A DNA stretch of 64,000 bases. Origin: Brassica napus. Its lineage: Eukaryota > Streptophyta > Magnoliopsida > Brassicales > Brassicaceae. Below are positions 33,773 through 45,720 of this stretch, piece by piece. The translations under genes and the position numbers were made by a program. The notes beneath the pieces are model-generated. The model saw only the letters and a program-made list of their open reading frames with translations, was not told the DNA's origin and ran no database searches. The DNA lies in NCBI RefSeq assembly GCF_020379485.1, contig NC_063436.1, forward strand, positions 38,631,512 to 38,695,511, written 5' to 3'. The number at the start of each line of letters is the position of its first letter. The first letter of the stretch is position 1.

Positions 33773-33898
33773 GTCGTTGAAAATAATTGACTTTACCATC
33801 AATTACTTACTCAACAACTTTTATACTATTTTTTTTATATCACCAATTTACCAATCATTTTAAAATTATGCAACACGCAATTGGATAGGAAAACAAAC
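33773..33898 (-). other. Putative gag/protease intron in the A element
   Basis: On the minus strand gag ends ...P-I-S-G at ATTTCAG|GTTTG (33898) and protease resumes at T-L-L-V-G-G (33772) after a T-rich stretch ending TTTTCAACG, probably a mutated TTTTCAGG acceptor. The intervening 126 bp are AT-rich and contain stops. The position equals that of the 56108-56200 intron in the C element (S-G|T-L). Confidence 0.55.
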
Positions 33899-35333
33899 CT
33901 GAAATCGGACCCTGAGGTGGTCCGGATGGTCCTGGTAGTTCTAAAGCGTAAGCCCTACCAGCAGTGGCTTGACGCTTAGCAGGAGGTAAGGGTAAAGGTG
34001 GGTTAACTGGTACAACGGGTTGAGCACTCGAAACAACTGGCTGAGCAAGATGAGTGTGTGGACATGATGTCGCGTAATGTCCTCGCTCTCTACACGTGAA
34101 ACAAGTAATGTGAGATGGTACAGCCGATTGGAACTGTACCACGTTCGGACAATCTCGCCAAACATGGCCCAGCTGGCCACATGTGAAACAAGTCGGGGTT
34201 CTAGGTCTAGAACCTCCAGAATGACCACCACGAAAAAACTCTACCTCCTCGTCCTTGCTGCATAGCAGAATGCGGCTGAGGATGGAACGGAACAGATGGA
34301 CGTCTAGGTTGTGGGGAATGGCTAGAAGAAGCTCTCTCAGCAGCAATGGCCTCCTCAACGTTCACAGCACGCTAAACAAGATCAGCAAGCCTATGAAACT
34401 CTACTCCCTCAAGTCTGCTCATGATATATGGGTTAATTCCTGGAAGGAACTTACGGATAATCATCATCTCGTCATCCCGACCATAGTGGACATACTTCCT
34501 GAGACGGGTGAACTCTGCCTCATGCTTCGTAACAGATAATCCTCCCTGAACTAACTCTATGAATTTAATCTCCAATCGATCACGGGCCTCCGGTGGAAAA
34601 TGCTTTCGAATGAACGCTGTACGGAACTCAGCCCAACTCAGATCAAAGTCTCCAAAGTTCCTCTCTACGCATAACCACCAACTTGTGGCGTCCTTCTCTA
34701 GATAGTAAACAGCCACGTCCTTCTTAAATTCTTCTGGACAACGGGTTGCAGCAAAGTTCTGCTCGACATTGTGAAGCCACACATCAGCTTTAAAGGGATC
34801 AGTGCCTCCCTTGTAATGCTTCGTCCCCAAGTTCTTCATAATCATGACTATCTTCAGGAAGTACGGATGAGGAGTGGTAGGTACTGGAGCTGGCTGAGCA
34901 CGCTGTGCGTCATGATGTGCATTCAGTGCTTGATGTTGCAAATTCACCATCTCAGCCATCAGTTCTAGAAGTGCTATTATAGCTGGATCAGTTGGCGCTG
35001 GTTCAGGTTGTGCTGCCGGAGTAGGTACGGTAGGGGTTGGTGAAATATGAGCGGCAGGAGATGCAGGAGCTGCGGGATGATCTCCGTACACTGGACTATC
35101 ATGTACCACATCCACCTCGATGTCCATAAAGTACGGGTCCGGAGATAGTGGCATGTGCATCGGTGTCTGATCACATGACCCTTCAGACGGGTCAGTCACA
35201 AAGCTAGAGCCCGACGGTGTAGCCTCAAAACTAGGAGTCGGAAGTGGTGCCGGAGTAGATGGCGGCGAAGAGTCTGAAGATGATGAAATAGGTATCAGTA
35301 AATAATCTCCACCACGATGTGCCTGTCTTGGTG
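33899..35333 (-). pseudogene. Family A gag
   Basis: The start is the ATG at 35333, directly after TTTCGTTGCAG. Ser/Pro-rich N-terminus, then the retrotransposon gag domain ('MKNLGTKHYKGGTDPFKADV', 'VAVYYLEKDATSWW', 'FRTAFIRKHFPPEARDRLE'). An in-frame TAG at about 34372 and a frameshift near 34255 precede two CCHC zinc knuckles (CFTCGQLGHVWRDC, CFTCRERGHYATSC). Gag would bind and package genomic RNA. The gag domain and knuckles match the Tekay-type C element in order, but the protein is clearly diverged. Confidence 0.85.
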
Positions 35334-35480
35334 GCATCTGCAACGAAAGATCATGGTAAGTTTCTACCCAGGTCTATCTATTTCTAAAAGAAGGAACAAA
35401 CCAGCATATCCTAATTATCCTTGCAGCACATTTTTGACTCGAAAATTATTTGAAACAAGTCTCATTCTAGCATCGTATAA

Positions 35481-35496
35481 CCATGCTCTGATACCA
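35481..35496 (-). other. Primer-binding site, initiator tRNA-Met, A element
   Basis: Minus strand TGGTATCAGAGCATGG, four bases after the LTR end ...GTGTCACA. TGGTATCAGAGC is the usual complement of plant initiator tRNA-Met. Confidence 0.85.
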
Positions 35497-35500
35497 CCTT

Positions 35501-37769
35501 TGTGACACCCCCGATCGTAGATAACCAGAAATGACACGGTCGATGTTCCCTGATGGTCGACCCGAGGTTTTCGGATTTATATAAATCCGATCACCTTAGA
35601 CCAACAACCAAAGAACACAGATGTTCCTATCAGATATTACTCTAGGCTTTTCAACCCGATAAAGCAATATTCGATAGTTAGTCTGTCCCAGACAAGGACT
35701 AATATCATATGAGAACTCATGATTTATAAACATATTTTTATACATTATTTATTTACTTTAAACATTTTACAAAGTGTTATAGTTTTATCCTACGGCCTAT
35801 TGCCTAACAACGTTTTAAGTAAATATATATCAAAAGGTACGTTGCAAGGACAACAAAATACTACCGCTGGTTGGCCGTTCCTTCTGTCCAAAAAGTAAAG
35901 TGTCTCCCGCCTAAGGGTTACCTGCACACACGAATGAGTCATGAGCAACTAGTTTACTCAGTGAATCTATAATCACAACACAATCAAAAATAAACCAAAC
36001 AATTATCAAATACATATACATGATCATGCAAGTACTAGTACTATACTTTAGTATACCAATCATCATTGTGAATTCTTATTTTAAACATCACTTCCTCAAC
36101 ACCCGCCCATTACCAAACTCATATAATACAATATATATACTAGGCCCGAGAAACCACTAAGGCTAACCGAGACTAGTGAGTTAGCATCACCATCATTGTC
36201 GAATGTCCGGTATGAACAATCCGACACTGCATCATCATGCAGTACACGGTCTCCAGGGAGCTACCCCATCATCGTGTCTTCATGACCTTGTTCCGTTCGC
36301 AGGACCAAGTCACGGTGATGCGGGGGCTTTAGGGATATTGAATATAACAAGACTTCACATGATTTTACTTCCATAATTATTCCAAAATTAATCCATAATT
36401 AATCCTTAATAAATCATAATTAATCCTTAATTAATCACAGATTAATCCTTAATTAAACCAAGATTAATCCTTAGTTAAACCAAGATTAATCCTTAATTAA
36501 ACCAAGATTAATCCTTAATTAAACCAAGATTAATCCTTAGTTAAACCAAGATTAATCCTTAATTAAACCAAGATTAATCCTTAATTAAACCACGATTAAT
36601 CTTTAATTAAACCAAGATTAATCCTTAATCAAAACCATGATTATTTCATAGTTAAGATTAGTAGTACTTGAGAACAAGTACTACAATTAGGATTAACCTC
36701 ACTTTAAAATTATTCTTTAAGTGTAAGGGTTTATCATGAGTAAACACAACACCATTCTTAAATATTCAAACACTTTACTAACTTAATCAAGGACTCATTC
36801 ATGATCTATCTCAACATCTGTCTAGACTCACCTAAAGAATAGTCTTGAAACTGGCTTGGACAATACTTGAGTTCCTCTTGAACAAAGCTGAATGGACCAA
36901 GAGACTGAATGGATAGGATGGGATTAGAAAAGCTCCACACCTTAGCAAAACAAACTAAAGGACTAGATGGCCTCAACTGATACTCTTCTCCAAGTTAAGC
37001 TTGCAGCCGAACTTCTGATCTTTCTCAAAGTAACAGACTGATTTAGGGTTCAAGATTAGATCACAGGAATTTTTTCTTGATTTATTTTCCTAATTTTCTC
37101 ACTGATTTTTGTGTTCTTCTTTCTCTCTTTCTCTCTGAAATTCTCTAGGTTTTTCTGTAGGTTTCAGAACGTGGGAAGCAGCTGGAGGAGAGTAAAATAC
37201 AACCTGAGGTTACTTCATATGAGGGTTTAGCTCATAACCAAGCTTGGCTGAGAGCAGACAGCTGGCAACCTGTTTCATCATCTACACCATACTGTCCTTT
37301 CCCTCCCATGAAGCAGTTTCCAGCCAATCATAAATAATTAAAGGAGGAAGCAAGCACACATGCAGCTTGTGGTGGTCATGTGCCATTTACTGAAGAAGCT
37401 AAGTAAGCAGGCAGGTGCAAGTCAAGTGAATGAATACTGAACAAGCAGGCTGGTGGAAGACATGAGTCTGTTCAAAATAAATTAGGCAGTTGGTTGATGA
37501 TTTTAAATAATTTTCAACCAAATATTCCTTGTCTTTGTCTCTCGTCTTGTTCCCGGAAAGTCTCGTCCAGCTTAATAAAAATTCGACCAAAATATTTAAG
37601 ACTCGGCCAAACTATCAAGTGAAGGTCTTTCGACCACAAAACAGTCCCGTCGAGAAATTAATCTACCGGGTCGATTTTTATTTTTATTAATCATGGTTGA
37701 ACCAACTAAAAACTGGTCGAGCGAGATTTTTCTCGACCAAAAATTTATTGGCTCGTGAGGGTTATTACA
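35501..37769 (-). repeat. Family A 5' LTR (2269 bp)
   Basis: Plus strand TGTGACACCC...GTTATTACA. The only full-length A LTR in the window, followed by the TSD copy ATGTT at 37770-37774. Confidence 0.88.
36380..36640. repeat. 22 bp minisatellite in the A LTR
   Basis: About ten tandem copies of CCAAGATTAATCCTTAATTAAA with minor changes. Fewer copies occur at 29245-29390 and a diverged set at 890-1000. Confidence 0.85.
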
Positions 37770-37774
37770 ATGTT

Positions 37775-40431
37775 CATCCTCTGAATCGGAGAGTGATGAT
37801 GAAGAAAGTGATTGTAGGATTCAGAAGACGAAGAAGAAGACATTGAGTCCTGGGCACACTCGAGAAGTTGACAAGAAGGCAAATTACTTACAGAAACTAT
37901 GAATTCATGTAGTTTTACAATTATTTTGAAGTTGGTTATCTTTATTATTATTAGTGTGGTGATTAGTCTAACAAACAAGAGATGTTCATTATTGTATACT
38001 ATTATTAGGTTCAAGTTTGGAGCATAATCCCCCAAGATCCCGACCGTCCTATAGATGAGTCATGACTAATGTGGCAATTGAAGTGCTCGACGTGAAGGTG
38101 GAAATTTTGGTTAAACTCATCAATGCGAACCATGTATTCATGAAGGAGATGTTCCGTGGAGGTGCTACAAAATTAGATGTAGAAAGGATGCGTGAGAAAC
38201 CAAGAATACATGCGAGAAAGAAGACGGCATCAGTGAAGGGCAAAGCTGTAACTTCATTGGATGAGGCGAAGATTATCTCCCTTGTAAGTGGTATTCTTAA
38301 ACCCGAGATAGAGAGGTCGATGGGAAAGTAGCATCGGCGATTGCATCGGTTCAAGCTTTGTCCACCGAGGCTATATCGCAAGAGGCTAGTGTTTCAAATT
38401 GGAAATTCTGAGTATGGTGCAAAATGCTCTTTCTAAACATGTTCTGGAGAAAGAAGCGATGACGCCTCCTCGGGTTACCACAAGCAAGGTTCCGTCAGGT
38501 GCTAACATCACTGCAGGTCCGGTCGATGCTAATGACGAAATTCTAAAAAATGTGATGGCAAATATAAGTGATTATTCCACGCCTCCTGATTCTGTGGACC
38601 GTGTGCAAGTAAGTTAGTTTCAGTTTACATAGTTTACATATGTAAGTTGGACAGATTATGGTGGAGTTATATGTTAGTTATAATTTATGAACAAGTGTTT
38701 GTCAAGTAACCGGATTAATTAGAAAGTCAAAGGACATAAATGCTACGTATTTATCCGGTTTTTGTTTCATATGTGGGTTTATCTTACCACATGTTCTGTA
38801 TCGCTAGTATTTTGGTATATATTGGTTTATCTTTATATGTTATGTACGTTTGTTTCATATATGTGATTCTTGGGTCTAACTTTCCTCCATATTTCTTCTA
38901 CTGTCTACATTTCCCAGCTTTCTGATGGAAGAACTCGTAGTTATCGTCCGCAAGGTATTGCATCTCCTGGTATGTGGAATGAAAATAATGGTGGAGCTAC
39001 GTATTCAGCAACCAGTCAGACCAATGACAGAAACAAAACCGAGGTATTTAGTTATTATCATTGCTCTTGCTCTTTCAGTATATTAAATTTTTGTCACCAA
39101 ACTAAATCTGTCCTTTAAACCACTGCTAGGGTATTCCTTCATTTGACTTGGGTGTTACTCAAGATGTACGTCCACCAGTAGCTGTTCAAGATGCAGAGCT
39201 CGGGGACACTGGGGACAGGCAATGTGAAGAAAGAGTTGATGATCCTCAGCCATGTCGAAAGAGCAAGAGGCTAAGGCTGGTCCCTCCCCCCATTGATCAC
39301 TGACTATCAATGCGAAATTGCAATTCTGAATCGTGCTCGTGAAGCAAAAGTGAAGGGGAGAAACTATTATGACTTCAATGTAGTTGAAGAGAAGTTCGCT
39401 AAATTGTCCATCATACTCCAAAAACCATTGTAAATTTGATTAAACAACAAATGTGTTCTTGATGGTTATTAGCTATATTACTAACTTGTTCTATATCTCA
39501 ATGGCCAGTGTGATAAATGTGTCGGGATTGTCTGTTACTGGAAAAGACATTACCGATATTGCCGAAAAAACTCGCCCTTTGCCCGGGAAGGTAAGGAGGA
39601 AGTCGCATCTAAGCTTATTTTACATAGGAAATTGAAATTTTAATCGGAATGTAGTTGCATCTTATCTTATTTGAAAATTTAATCCTGAATGTAGATAGGT
39701 GCGAGATTGTGTTTAGTTGCATATTGGATTCCATTTTTTATAAACCAACTAATGCATACTTCACTACTCCGTATTTAATATTCACTTCATGATTTGCGCA
39801 TTTTACGTTTGCGTGTCAGGTGTTTGCTATTGCGGCTGGTTCGGTCTACGTTCTACAATCAAGTTGGCAGTAGAGGTGGCAAGATACCTGAGTTCCTCGA
39901 TAGTAGGCTTGTCTCCTTGTTGGCGAGGAACTATGATAGGTTCAGGAGATCAAAGTCTAAAGAATCATATGTCTTCGCTAAGGGGTTGGTAGACTGCCTT
40001 GTTAAGAGTTGCAGCTCAGGAACGCATCAAGCCGATTCTACCTCCCTCTCAATGTTGACAAAAAACACTAGATTGGGTTATGTGTGGATTTCCCAAGTGC
40101 TAAGATTTATGTCTTAGATTGCAATTCAGCGGTGCGTAGTGATTCTCAGCTGGCTCTGGATCTTCTTCCCATCTCTGATATGTTCCCTGCTTTATTGAAG
40201 AGTAGTGGTTTGTTAGAGATCCCCGGAGGTATTGGACTTTTGTCAGAAAGAATAAAAGGTGTTGCGCAAAACAACAATGCGGCTGACTCTGCTCTCACCG
40301 CCGCCTTGCTTATGCAGACGCATGCTCTGTTTGGACCCAACACTTGCAGGTGTATTACTCCGGACGTACTTGGTGATGAGGCACATCGTGCTGCTGTTAT
40401 GTTGTATGAGTTCCATGAGAAGCTCCAGTAA
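37775..40431 (+). pseudogene. DUF1985-Ulp1 gene, 3' part with Ulp1-type peptidase domain
   Basis: Continues the gene cut at 28366. Exon-like blocks are separated by introns: a charged linker to 37890; 38062-38610 (ending ...V-Q|GTAAGT); 38919-39041 after TTTCCCAG; 39130-39430 (with a frameshift in the C-run at 39290); a piece near 39510-39590; and a last block from about 39824. The last block has the Ulp1/C48 features K-K-H-x-I-G-L-C-V-D-F and Y-V-L-D-C-N, giving the His and Asp of the triad, but the Trp after His is a TAG. Where the catalytic Cys is expected the sequence reads 'ADSALTAALLMQTHALFG', so the peptidase looks dead by residue as well as by stops. Confidence 0.75.
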
Positions 40432-41339
40432 ACTTTGACTCAATGACATGTAGTTTATCTGTTATGTTTTGAATTTCCTTCTGTGAGAGATTATTCCTTC
40501 TGGATTGTGGGTTCTTTAGTATCGTTCTTAAACTCTATTTATGTTGCATATGTCTGAGATTCAATGACGTTTAATACTTTTTTTTCTACTCCTTTGATGC
40601 TTATTTGAACTGTTTTTCATTTCATAAGTATGGGTTATTTAGGTGCATGTTTCAAGTTTATCGGTTTCACTGTGTAGGAATGCTTAATTACGTGAACTCA
40701 CCAAATTTTTTCCTCTTCCAACTAACACTAATTACAATTCATTTGGATCTTATTTTTGTCACAATGTTGTTTATAAAGTTGAATAATACTGTCAAATTCT
40801 TGTATATGCAATTGCTTATGATTGTTCTAATTATTAGAAGTTGATTGGTGTAATTGCTTCTTTTAATTGTGTAACCGGTTATAAGTTATTGCTTTTGCAT
40901 TGAACTTCACAAAACTTTTTTCCCGTTTCTACGTACACATTTTCAAGTAGTTTTTCTTTACGCAAATATTTAACATAAAAGAGCATATGGCCAACAGAAA
41001 AGCATATTACACATAAAGCTATTACACATAACATGCATAACAAAAGAAGCCAGAGTTTTAACATACTAATTAAGATTCATTCTACATTCGTACGGTAGAA
41101 CAGAAGGGCTGATAGCATATGTCAAAAACCATCCTAACTCCGTCTTTTGTATAAGCCAAAATATTATTACTTTTGCTGCCTTTTCACATCAACAAGATTT
41201 TCCCATATCTCCGGTTGCTTCTTTTACTTTAACGGGGTTAATAGCGTCATCAGCGGCATCATCTGGCACTGTTGTGGGGGTGATCATAAGGACGTCCTCC
41301 ATCATTCATTTGCTCCAGAACCGATCATGTTTGAATAAT
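40432..41339. other. Spacer between two converging genes
   Basis: AT-rich sequence between the 3' ends of the Ulp1 gene (plus) and the unrecognised gene (minus). No gene, TIR or LTR seen. Confidence 0.5.
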
Positions 41340-42833
41340 ATGTCTGCCCGTTTCGGCGCCCATTGCGGAACTTTCACCTTCCAATTATCTATGACGAAAG
41401 AAAGTGTAAATATAAACACAGTTGCAGAGGGGCTGCATAATATTTTGTATGGACATAATAAAATTATGTTGTGTTCTTACCTGGAAAGAATATTCTACCG
41501 GTTAGACGGTCTTGAGTACCTACATTACCTTTACTCATGGTTCCTTCACATTCCAACTGAGGTTTATTCCTACCACTTGAAGCACTTGAAGAGTCCTCGC
41601 TTAAGAAAAGTATAGGGTGTCCTAATGGGTTGTCGGGGCTGCCTATGTTGAGTGAGCTGTGTGGATAGCCGACGTGTTCTGATCCCGTTACTCCATAGAT
41701 TCTTTGGAGCTCGACTGCATATCTTGAAGACATTAAATGTTCCCAATATCCATTCCTTTTTTCCTCTTCAGGCGAAGTTGTGGTAATGGTATGGTGTTGA
41801 TCAGTAGGGACAAATCTCCCCGCGTGTTGACTGTTACGCACAAATCCCCTCGCAAAGCTACCATGGGTAGTCGAGGGAAGTCTGTTCAGATTTCACGCTC
41901 CACTGGGGAAGCCGTACATTATACATGGAAAGTGGAAAAAAAGTTTATGTAATGGTATTTATTATTTTTCCTAAGTTACTATATGGACGTAAGTAATATT
42001 GATTTAAATATGAAAGTATGTCGATCGCATACTACTAATCTGATTCAGTTATGTGGCCATAGTGTTGTACTCGCTCCGTCTGATTTGTACTACCCATTCT
42101 TTCAAACATAACGTTTGGGTGAATATGGAGAGGGACAACGTGATTGCCATTACCATCAGCAGCGCCGCGATTAAGGTCGAAACGGCTTTTGGCTTTACCA
42201 TCTTCAAATGAAAATCGATAAACACTAACCATCTCTTCTGGTGTGAAAATTTCATTCAGCACTTGGTCGCTACAGACTATCTCTTGACCTCTCACAATCG
42301 TTGCAGTATATTTAATTTATAAATTTTAATCCATGTAACACCAAATCAGATAAATAAAGTTTTGGTTTAAACAACAACAAGCTCTTAATATTACCCATAA
42401 TCGCGTTCATGTGTGATTCTTCAGTAACTCCTTTGCCAAGAAAAGACCAACTTCTGATCTTAAACGGCGCCCTGCATGTGAACTGGTACTGGGCGACGTC
42501 TTCTGCGCCGAAGATAACATAAAGAGTTTGCTCGGTATTCCATTTGTGGACACTTGTTAGCATCTCAACGTCAGCAGTGGTGGCTATGTTGTGAGTTGGG
42601 CACGTCTCACCGTTTGGTTCTAGCATCCATGTAGGTAGTTGAAATGTGATTAAAAGTGGGGTTCCGGGAGTTAGGTTAAAGACACCTCTAACAAAACCCC
42701 TAACTCTATCGAATTGTTCGTTGTCACGGATGAGAATATATTGACGCAAGACAGATTGATCTTGGGTGAACCTCCATACTCCCTGCTGCGATTTCGACCA
42801 TTGTCCCTTCATAACTCGGATGAGTCGAACCAT
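41340..42833 (-). pseudogene. Unrecognised multi-exon gene opposite the Ulp1 gene, possibly Mutator-like
   Basis: Minus strand, ATG at 42833 ('MVRLIRVMKGQWSKSQQGVW'). The first exon runs to a donor at ATGG|GTAATATT near 42397. A second exon-like block is 42290-42035 (R-G-Q-E-I-V-C-S-D...), a third 41840-41470 (with 'NGYWEHLMSSRYAVELQR'), and a last piece near 41410-41330 ends 'FKHDRFWSK' and stop. No membrane segment or catalytic motif is visible. The head resembles N-terminal regions of crucifer Mutator-like transposase genes as I remember them, and the pairing with a Ulp1 gene fits such elements, but the MULE catalytic domain is absent. It could equally be a host-gene fragment. Confidence 0.4.
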
Positions 42834-43560
42834 CTGAAAGAGTGTGAGTTAGTAAAATATTTAGACTTTTCACACAAATATCTTTGTAAATGACATGAAT
42901 ATGTGAAACAACATGGAAAAGTCTTACTTTTATGTCCCTTGTCTAGTTAATTAAATATATATTTATAAGGATCTGCAAGTTACCCGTTTTAGTGACTTAA
43001 AATTCGGAACTACTTCCTTTACCTTTGATCTTCTTTCTATTGGTAGATGAAATAATCCGGTTTATAAGAAGACGAGGTTGGTGTATATAACTGAACTTAT
43101 AATGTCGTTTATATAGCCACAAATTGAAACGGTGAACCGGTCATTTTTTTTTAATATTTATCAAACCAGAGAATCCATGACATATCCAGCCATTAATGCT
43201 CCGCAGACTACCTATTCTTAGGGTATCATCATGACGTCCCCTTTTGACATGACAACACGTGAGGTCTTCATTTTTAATAAGTTTTAAAATGTTTAATAAG
43301 ATCATTATCTTATGTGTTACGGTTTGTAAAAGTCTTCTTCCGTAAGCTATGTTTAGAAATATCTTGAATAGTTCCATCGTTGCGATTATAGTGCCACTGG
43401 TTTAGGAATAGTGACACCGGTTCAATTACAGAGCATCCGGTTGATGCTACGCCTACTAATCTTTATATTGGTGAATTAGTATTATTTACCTTATTTATTT
43501 ATAACTTCACTTATCTGAGGTGGTTATATAGTGGTGGAGAAATAATGCCATGTAATAGAA
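42834..43560. other. Non-coding flank of the 42833 gene
   Basis: AT-rich. Presumably the promoter side of the minus-strand gene. I looked for a Mutator-type terminal inverted repeat matching 27460-27570 and found none. Confidence 0.4.
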
Positions 43561-43561
43561 A

Positions 43562-44768
43562 GTGTTAAACCAACTAGGGAGCCTTCTACCTTCTCTCCTG
43601 GATATTTGTGTGTTTTCCCAAGACATAGAGGAGGCCTAGGACGTGATCATCCATGAACAAACTCCATCACAGGGTTGTTCCCAACTCCCAGGATACTGCT
43701 TTCCCACACACCTCTCTCCTTAAGGCTCTCTTGACCATAGGAAGTGGAATCCGGCCATCTCTTTTCTTCCCTGACTATTTGTGTGTGTTCTCAGGTCCTG
43801 GAGGACGATTTGGGTGATGTCAACATGAATCAATACCAATCAAAGGGTCGTTCATAACTTCCCCTCTGATCTCTCCCAAAACTGCCTATTTGTGGCCTTC
43901 ACACCACTTTTGGGGTTGGATGTTGGATCCGACCAACTCTCTGTGTTTTCTTTGTGTTTCATGGTGTAGGAGGAAGCTCTGGTGTGCCTGAAAAGGCACG
44001 GAATTGCCTGCCTTTTATAGAAGAAGGGATGGTTACTTCTCAACCATTGCATCCCTTCGATTTCAATTCTAGCCACTGATTTAATCAATGGTCCAGATCA
44101 CACCCATTCGCCTATGGAAGTTACCAGACGTCATGAGCCTGCTAATCCACTCCTAAACAAGTCACACTGAAGCCCTCACGGATTACCCAAGCCCATGGCT
44201 CAATCCCAAGAGCCCACTGGCTCATAGCCATCCTTGGCCAACCAACCGACCCGGTAACCGCCCGGACCTGTCCTACTGGTCCGAGACCTGAACACTCAGT
44301 CCAGCTGAGTTGAGCTGATCCCCAGCTGAGTGAGGTAGTCCATCCAGCTCAGGGATCTGACACACTCTACTTGAGCTCCAATCGAGCTTCGTCTAGCTGG
44401 TTGAGCTTCTTGCTTGAATCGCCTAGCTGCTAGACACTTCGTCCAACTTGGTTTCTTCATCTTATTCAATCCTTATAAGTCCCTTGGTCTATTTCTAGAC
44501 CTATACTAAGTTTTTCCATGATCCATGCTGGCTTACACTTGGTGAGCTACCTCCGAGCTTTACCATTGTACCGTCCAGCTACTGTAACACTTGACCAACT
44601 CCTTTGAGCTTGTCTCTAACCAGTTTTGGTTAAGTCTCAGCTGTCTGATTCTCTTAACCACGTTTTTGGATCATGACATGCTTGTCTTTAGGTCATATGA
44701 CCTTACTGGTGCGTCTCCTCGCACCATGGCTCGTCCCGGACGATCCTATCCAGGATCGGGGATACTAC
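43562..44768 (-). mobile_element. Relic LTR related to the Tekay-type C family
   Basis: The right end, read on minus from 44768, is TGTAGTATCCCCGATCC...ACGAGCCATGGTGCGAGGAGACG. It parallels the start of the C LTR (TGTCACGCCCCCAATCC...CGGCCATGGTTCGAGG). It has the same CAGCTGAGCT-rich upstream zone (44300-44420) and a TATA box (CTATAAAAGG on minus, near 44015). Left end uncertain. No TSD found. A diverged internal duplication of about 175 bp lies at 43590-43860. Confidence 0.65.
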
Positions 44769-44829
44769 ATATATTAATAATAAACTATATGCATTTTTAA
44801 TAAACAATATCAAAATAACAGGCAAAAAA

Positions 44830-45720
44830 ATTTCACACCACTTTTAATGATATTAAAGCTACTAATTAAACCCTACATTCTAAATTTTCAACTCTAAACC
44901 TTAAATATAAACCCTAAACTTTAAATCTAAATCCTAAACCCTACATTCTAAATTAACATTCTAAACACTAAACCCAAATCCTATACTTAAAACCCAAATC
45001 CTAAACCCTGAACCCAAACCGTAAAACCTAAATCCAAGACTCTATATCTTTAACCCAATTATAAAACAAAAAGCTTTAAAAACATCGGAAGTACACGTTA
45101 CAATAAATTCTTTATTGTTCGGATGTATTGTGTTTCGATCAGAATTTATCCAAAATTCGTATGTTTTCTTTGGTTCTAAAACCTATGTTTTTGAGGCTAT
45201 CCGGTTATTTGTCGAGGATATTAAAAACAATAAACCCCCGAAAACAGAGATTAACCCTAAGTAACAAAACTTAGATTCATCCTCTGCTGCCGCCAGGATT
45301 TACCCAAAACTAAATTCTAAACCATAAACCCTAAATTCTAAATTCAAATTCTATACCCTTAACCCAATTCGTATATTTTGAACCCAAATTCTAAACCCTA
45401 AATCCAAACCGTAATCCCTAAACCCAAACCCTATATCCTAAAACCAAAAAGTATATCCAAATCGCAAACCCTAAACCCTAAATCCAAACTCTAAATCCAA
45501 ACCCTATACTCTAAATCTTTAACACTAATATAAAACAAAGGCTTTACAACCAACGGCTGTACGGGTTACAAAAAGTGCTTTATGGTTTGGATGTATTGTA
45601 CTCCAGACAGGATTTACCGAAAAGTTGTATGGATTTTTTTTTCTGAAACATATGTTTCTGAGGCTACCCGGTTAAGTTCAATAATATAAAAACAGCAAAA
45701 CCCTATTTAGCATCATAAAC
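44830..45720. repeat. Duplicated telomere-like (CCCTAAA-rich) tract
   Basis: 44860-45060 and 45310-45530 are rich in AAACCCTAAA-type heptamers, most mutated to ATTCTAAA, AATCCTAAA or CCCAAACC. After each tract the same unique block follows (A-A-A-GCTTTA..., then GGATGTATTGT, then ATGTTT-TGAGGCTA-CCGGTTA), near 45065-45215 and 45535-45680. The whole is therefore two diverged copies of a unit of about 468 bp. This is interstitial sequence, not a chromosome end. Confidence 0.8.

Larger units (their letters stand above)
28367..37769 (-). mobile_element. Family A Ty3 retrotransposon, degenerate, with a D fragment in its 3' LTR
   Basis: On the minus strand: 5' LTR 37769-35501, PBS 35496-35481, gag (35333 down), intron, protease scrap, a large deletion of RT to integrase, the C-terminal end of pol (33240-32959), the polypurine tract (32790-32778), then a 3' LTR of which only the inner-distal part (29390-28367) remains. 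The first 1.2 kb of that LTR is replaced by family D sequence (29391-32777). The flanking ATGTT duplication shows that the outer ends belong to one insertion. The host sequence is the DUF1985-Ulp1 gene. Confidence 0.82.

Noticed and set aside
27460..43560. A complete Mutator-like element
   Set aside because: Gene content hints at one, but no terminal inverted repeats or 9 bp TSD could be found by reading, so only the genes are annotated.
44860..45530. True telomere or healed chromosome end
   Set aside because: Heptamers are mostly mutated, interrupted and duplicated together with unique sequence, with transposon DNA on both sides.
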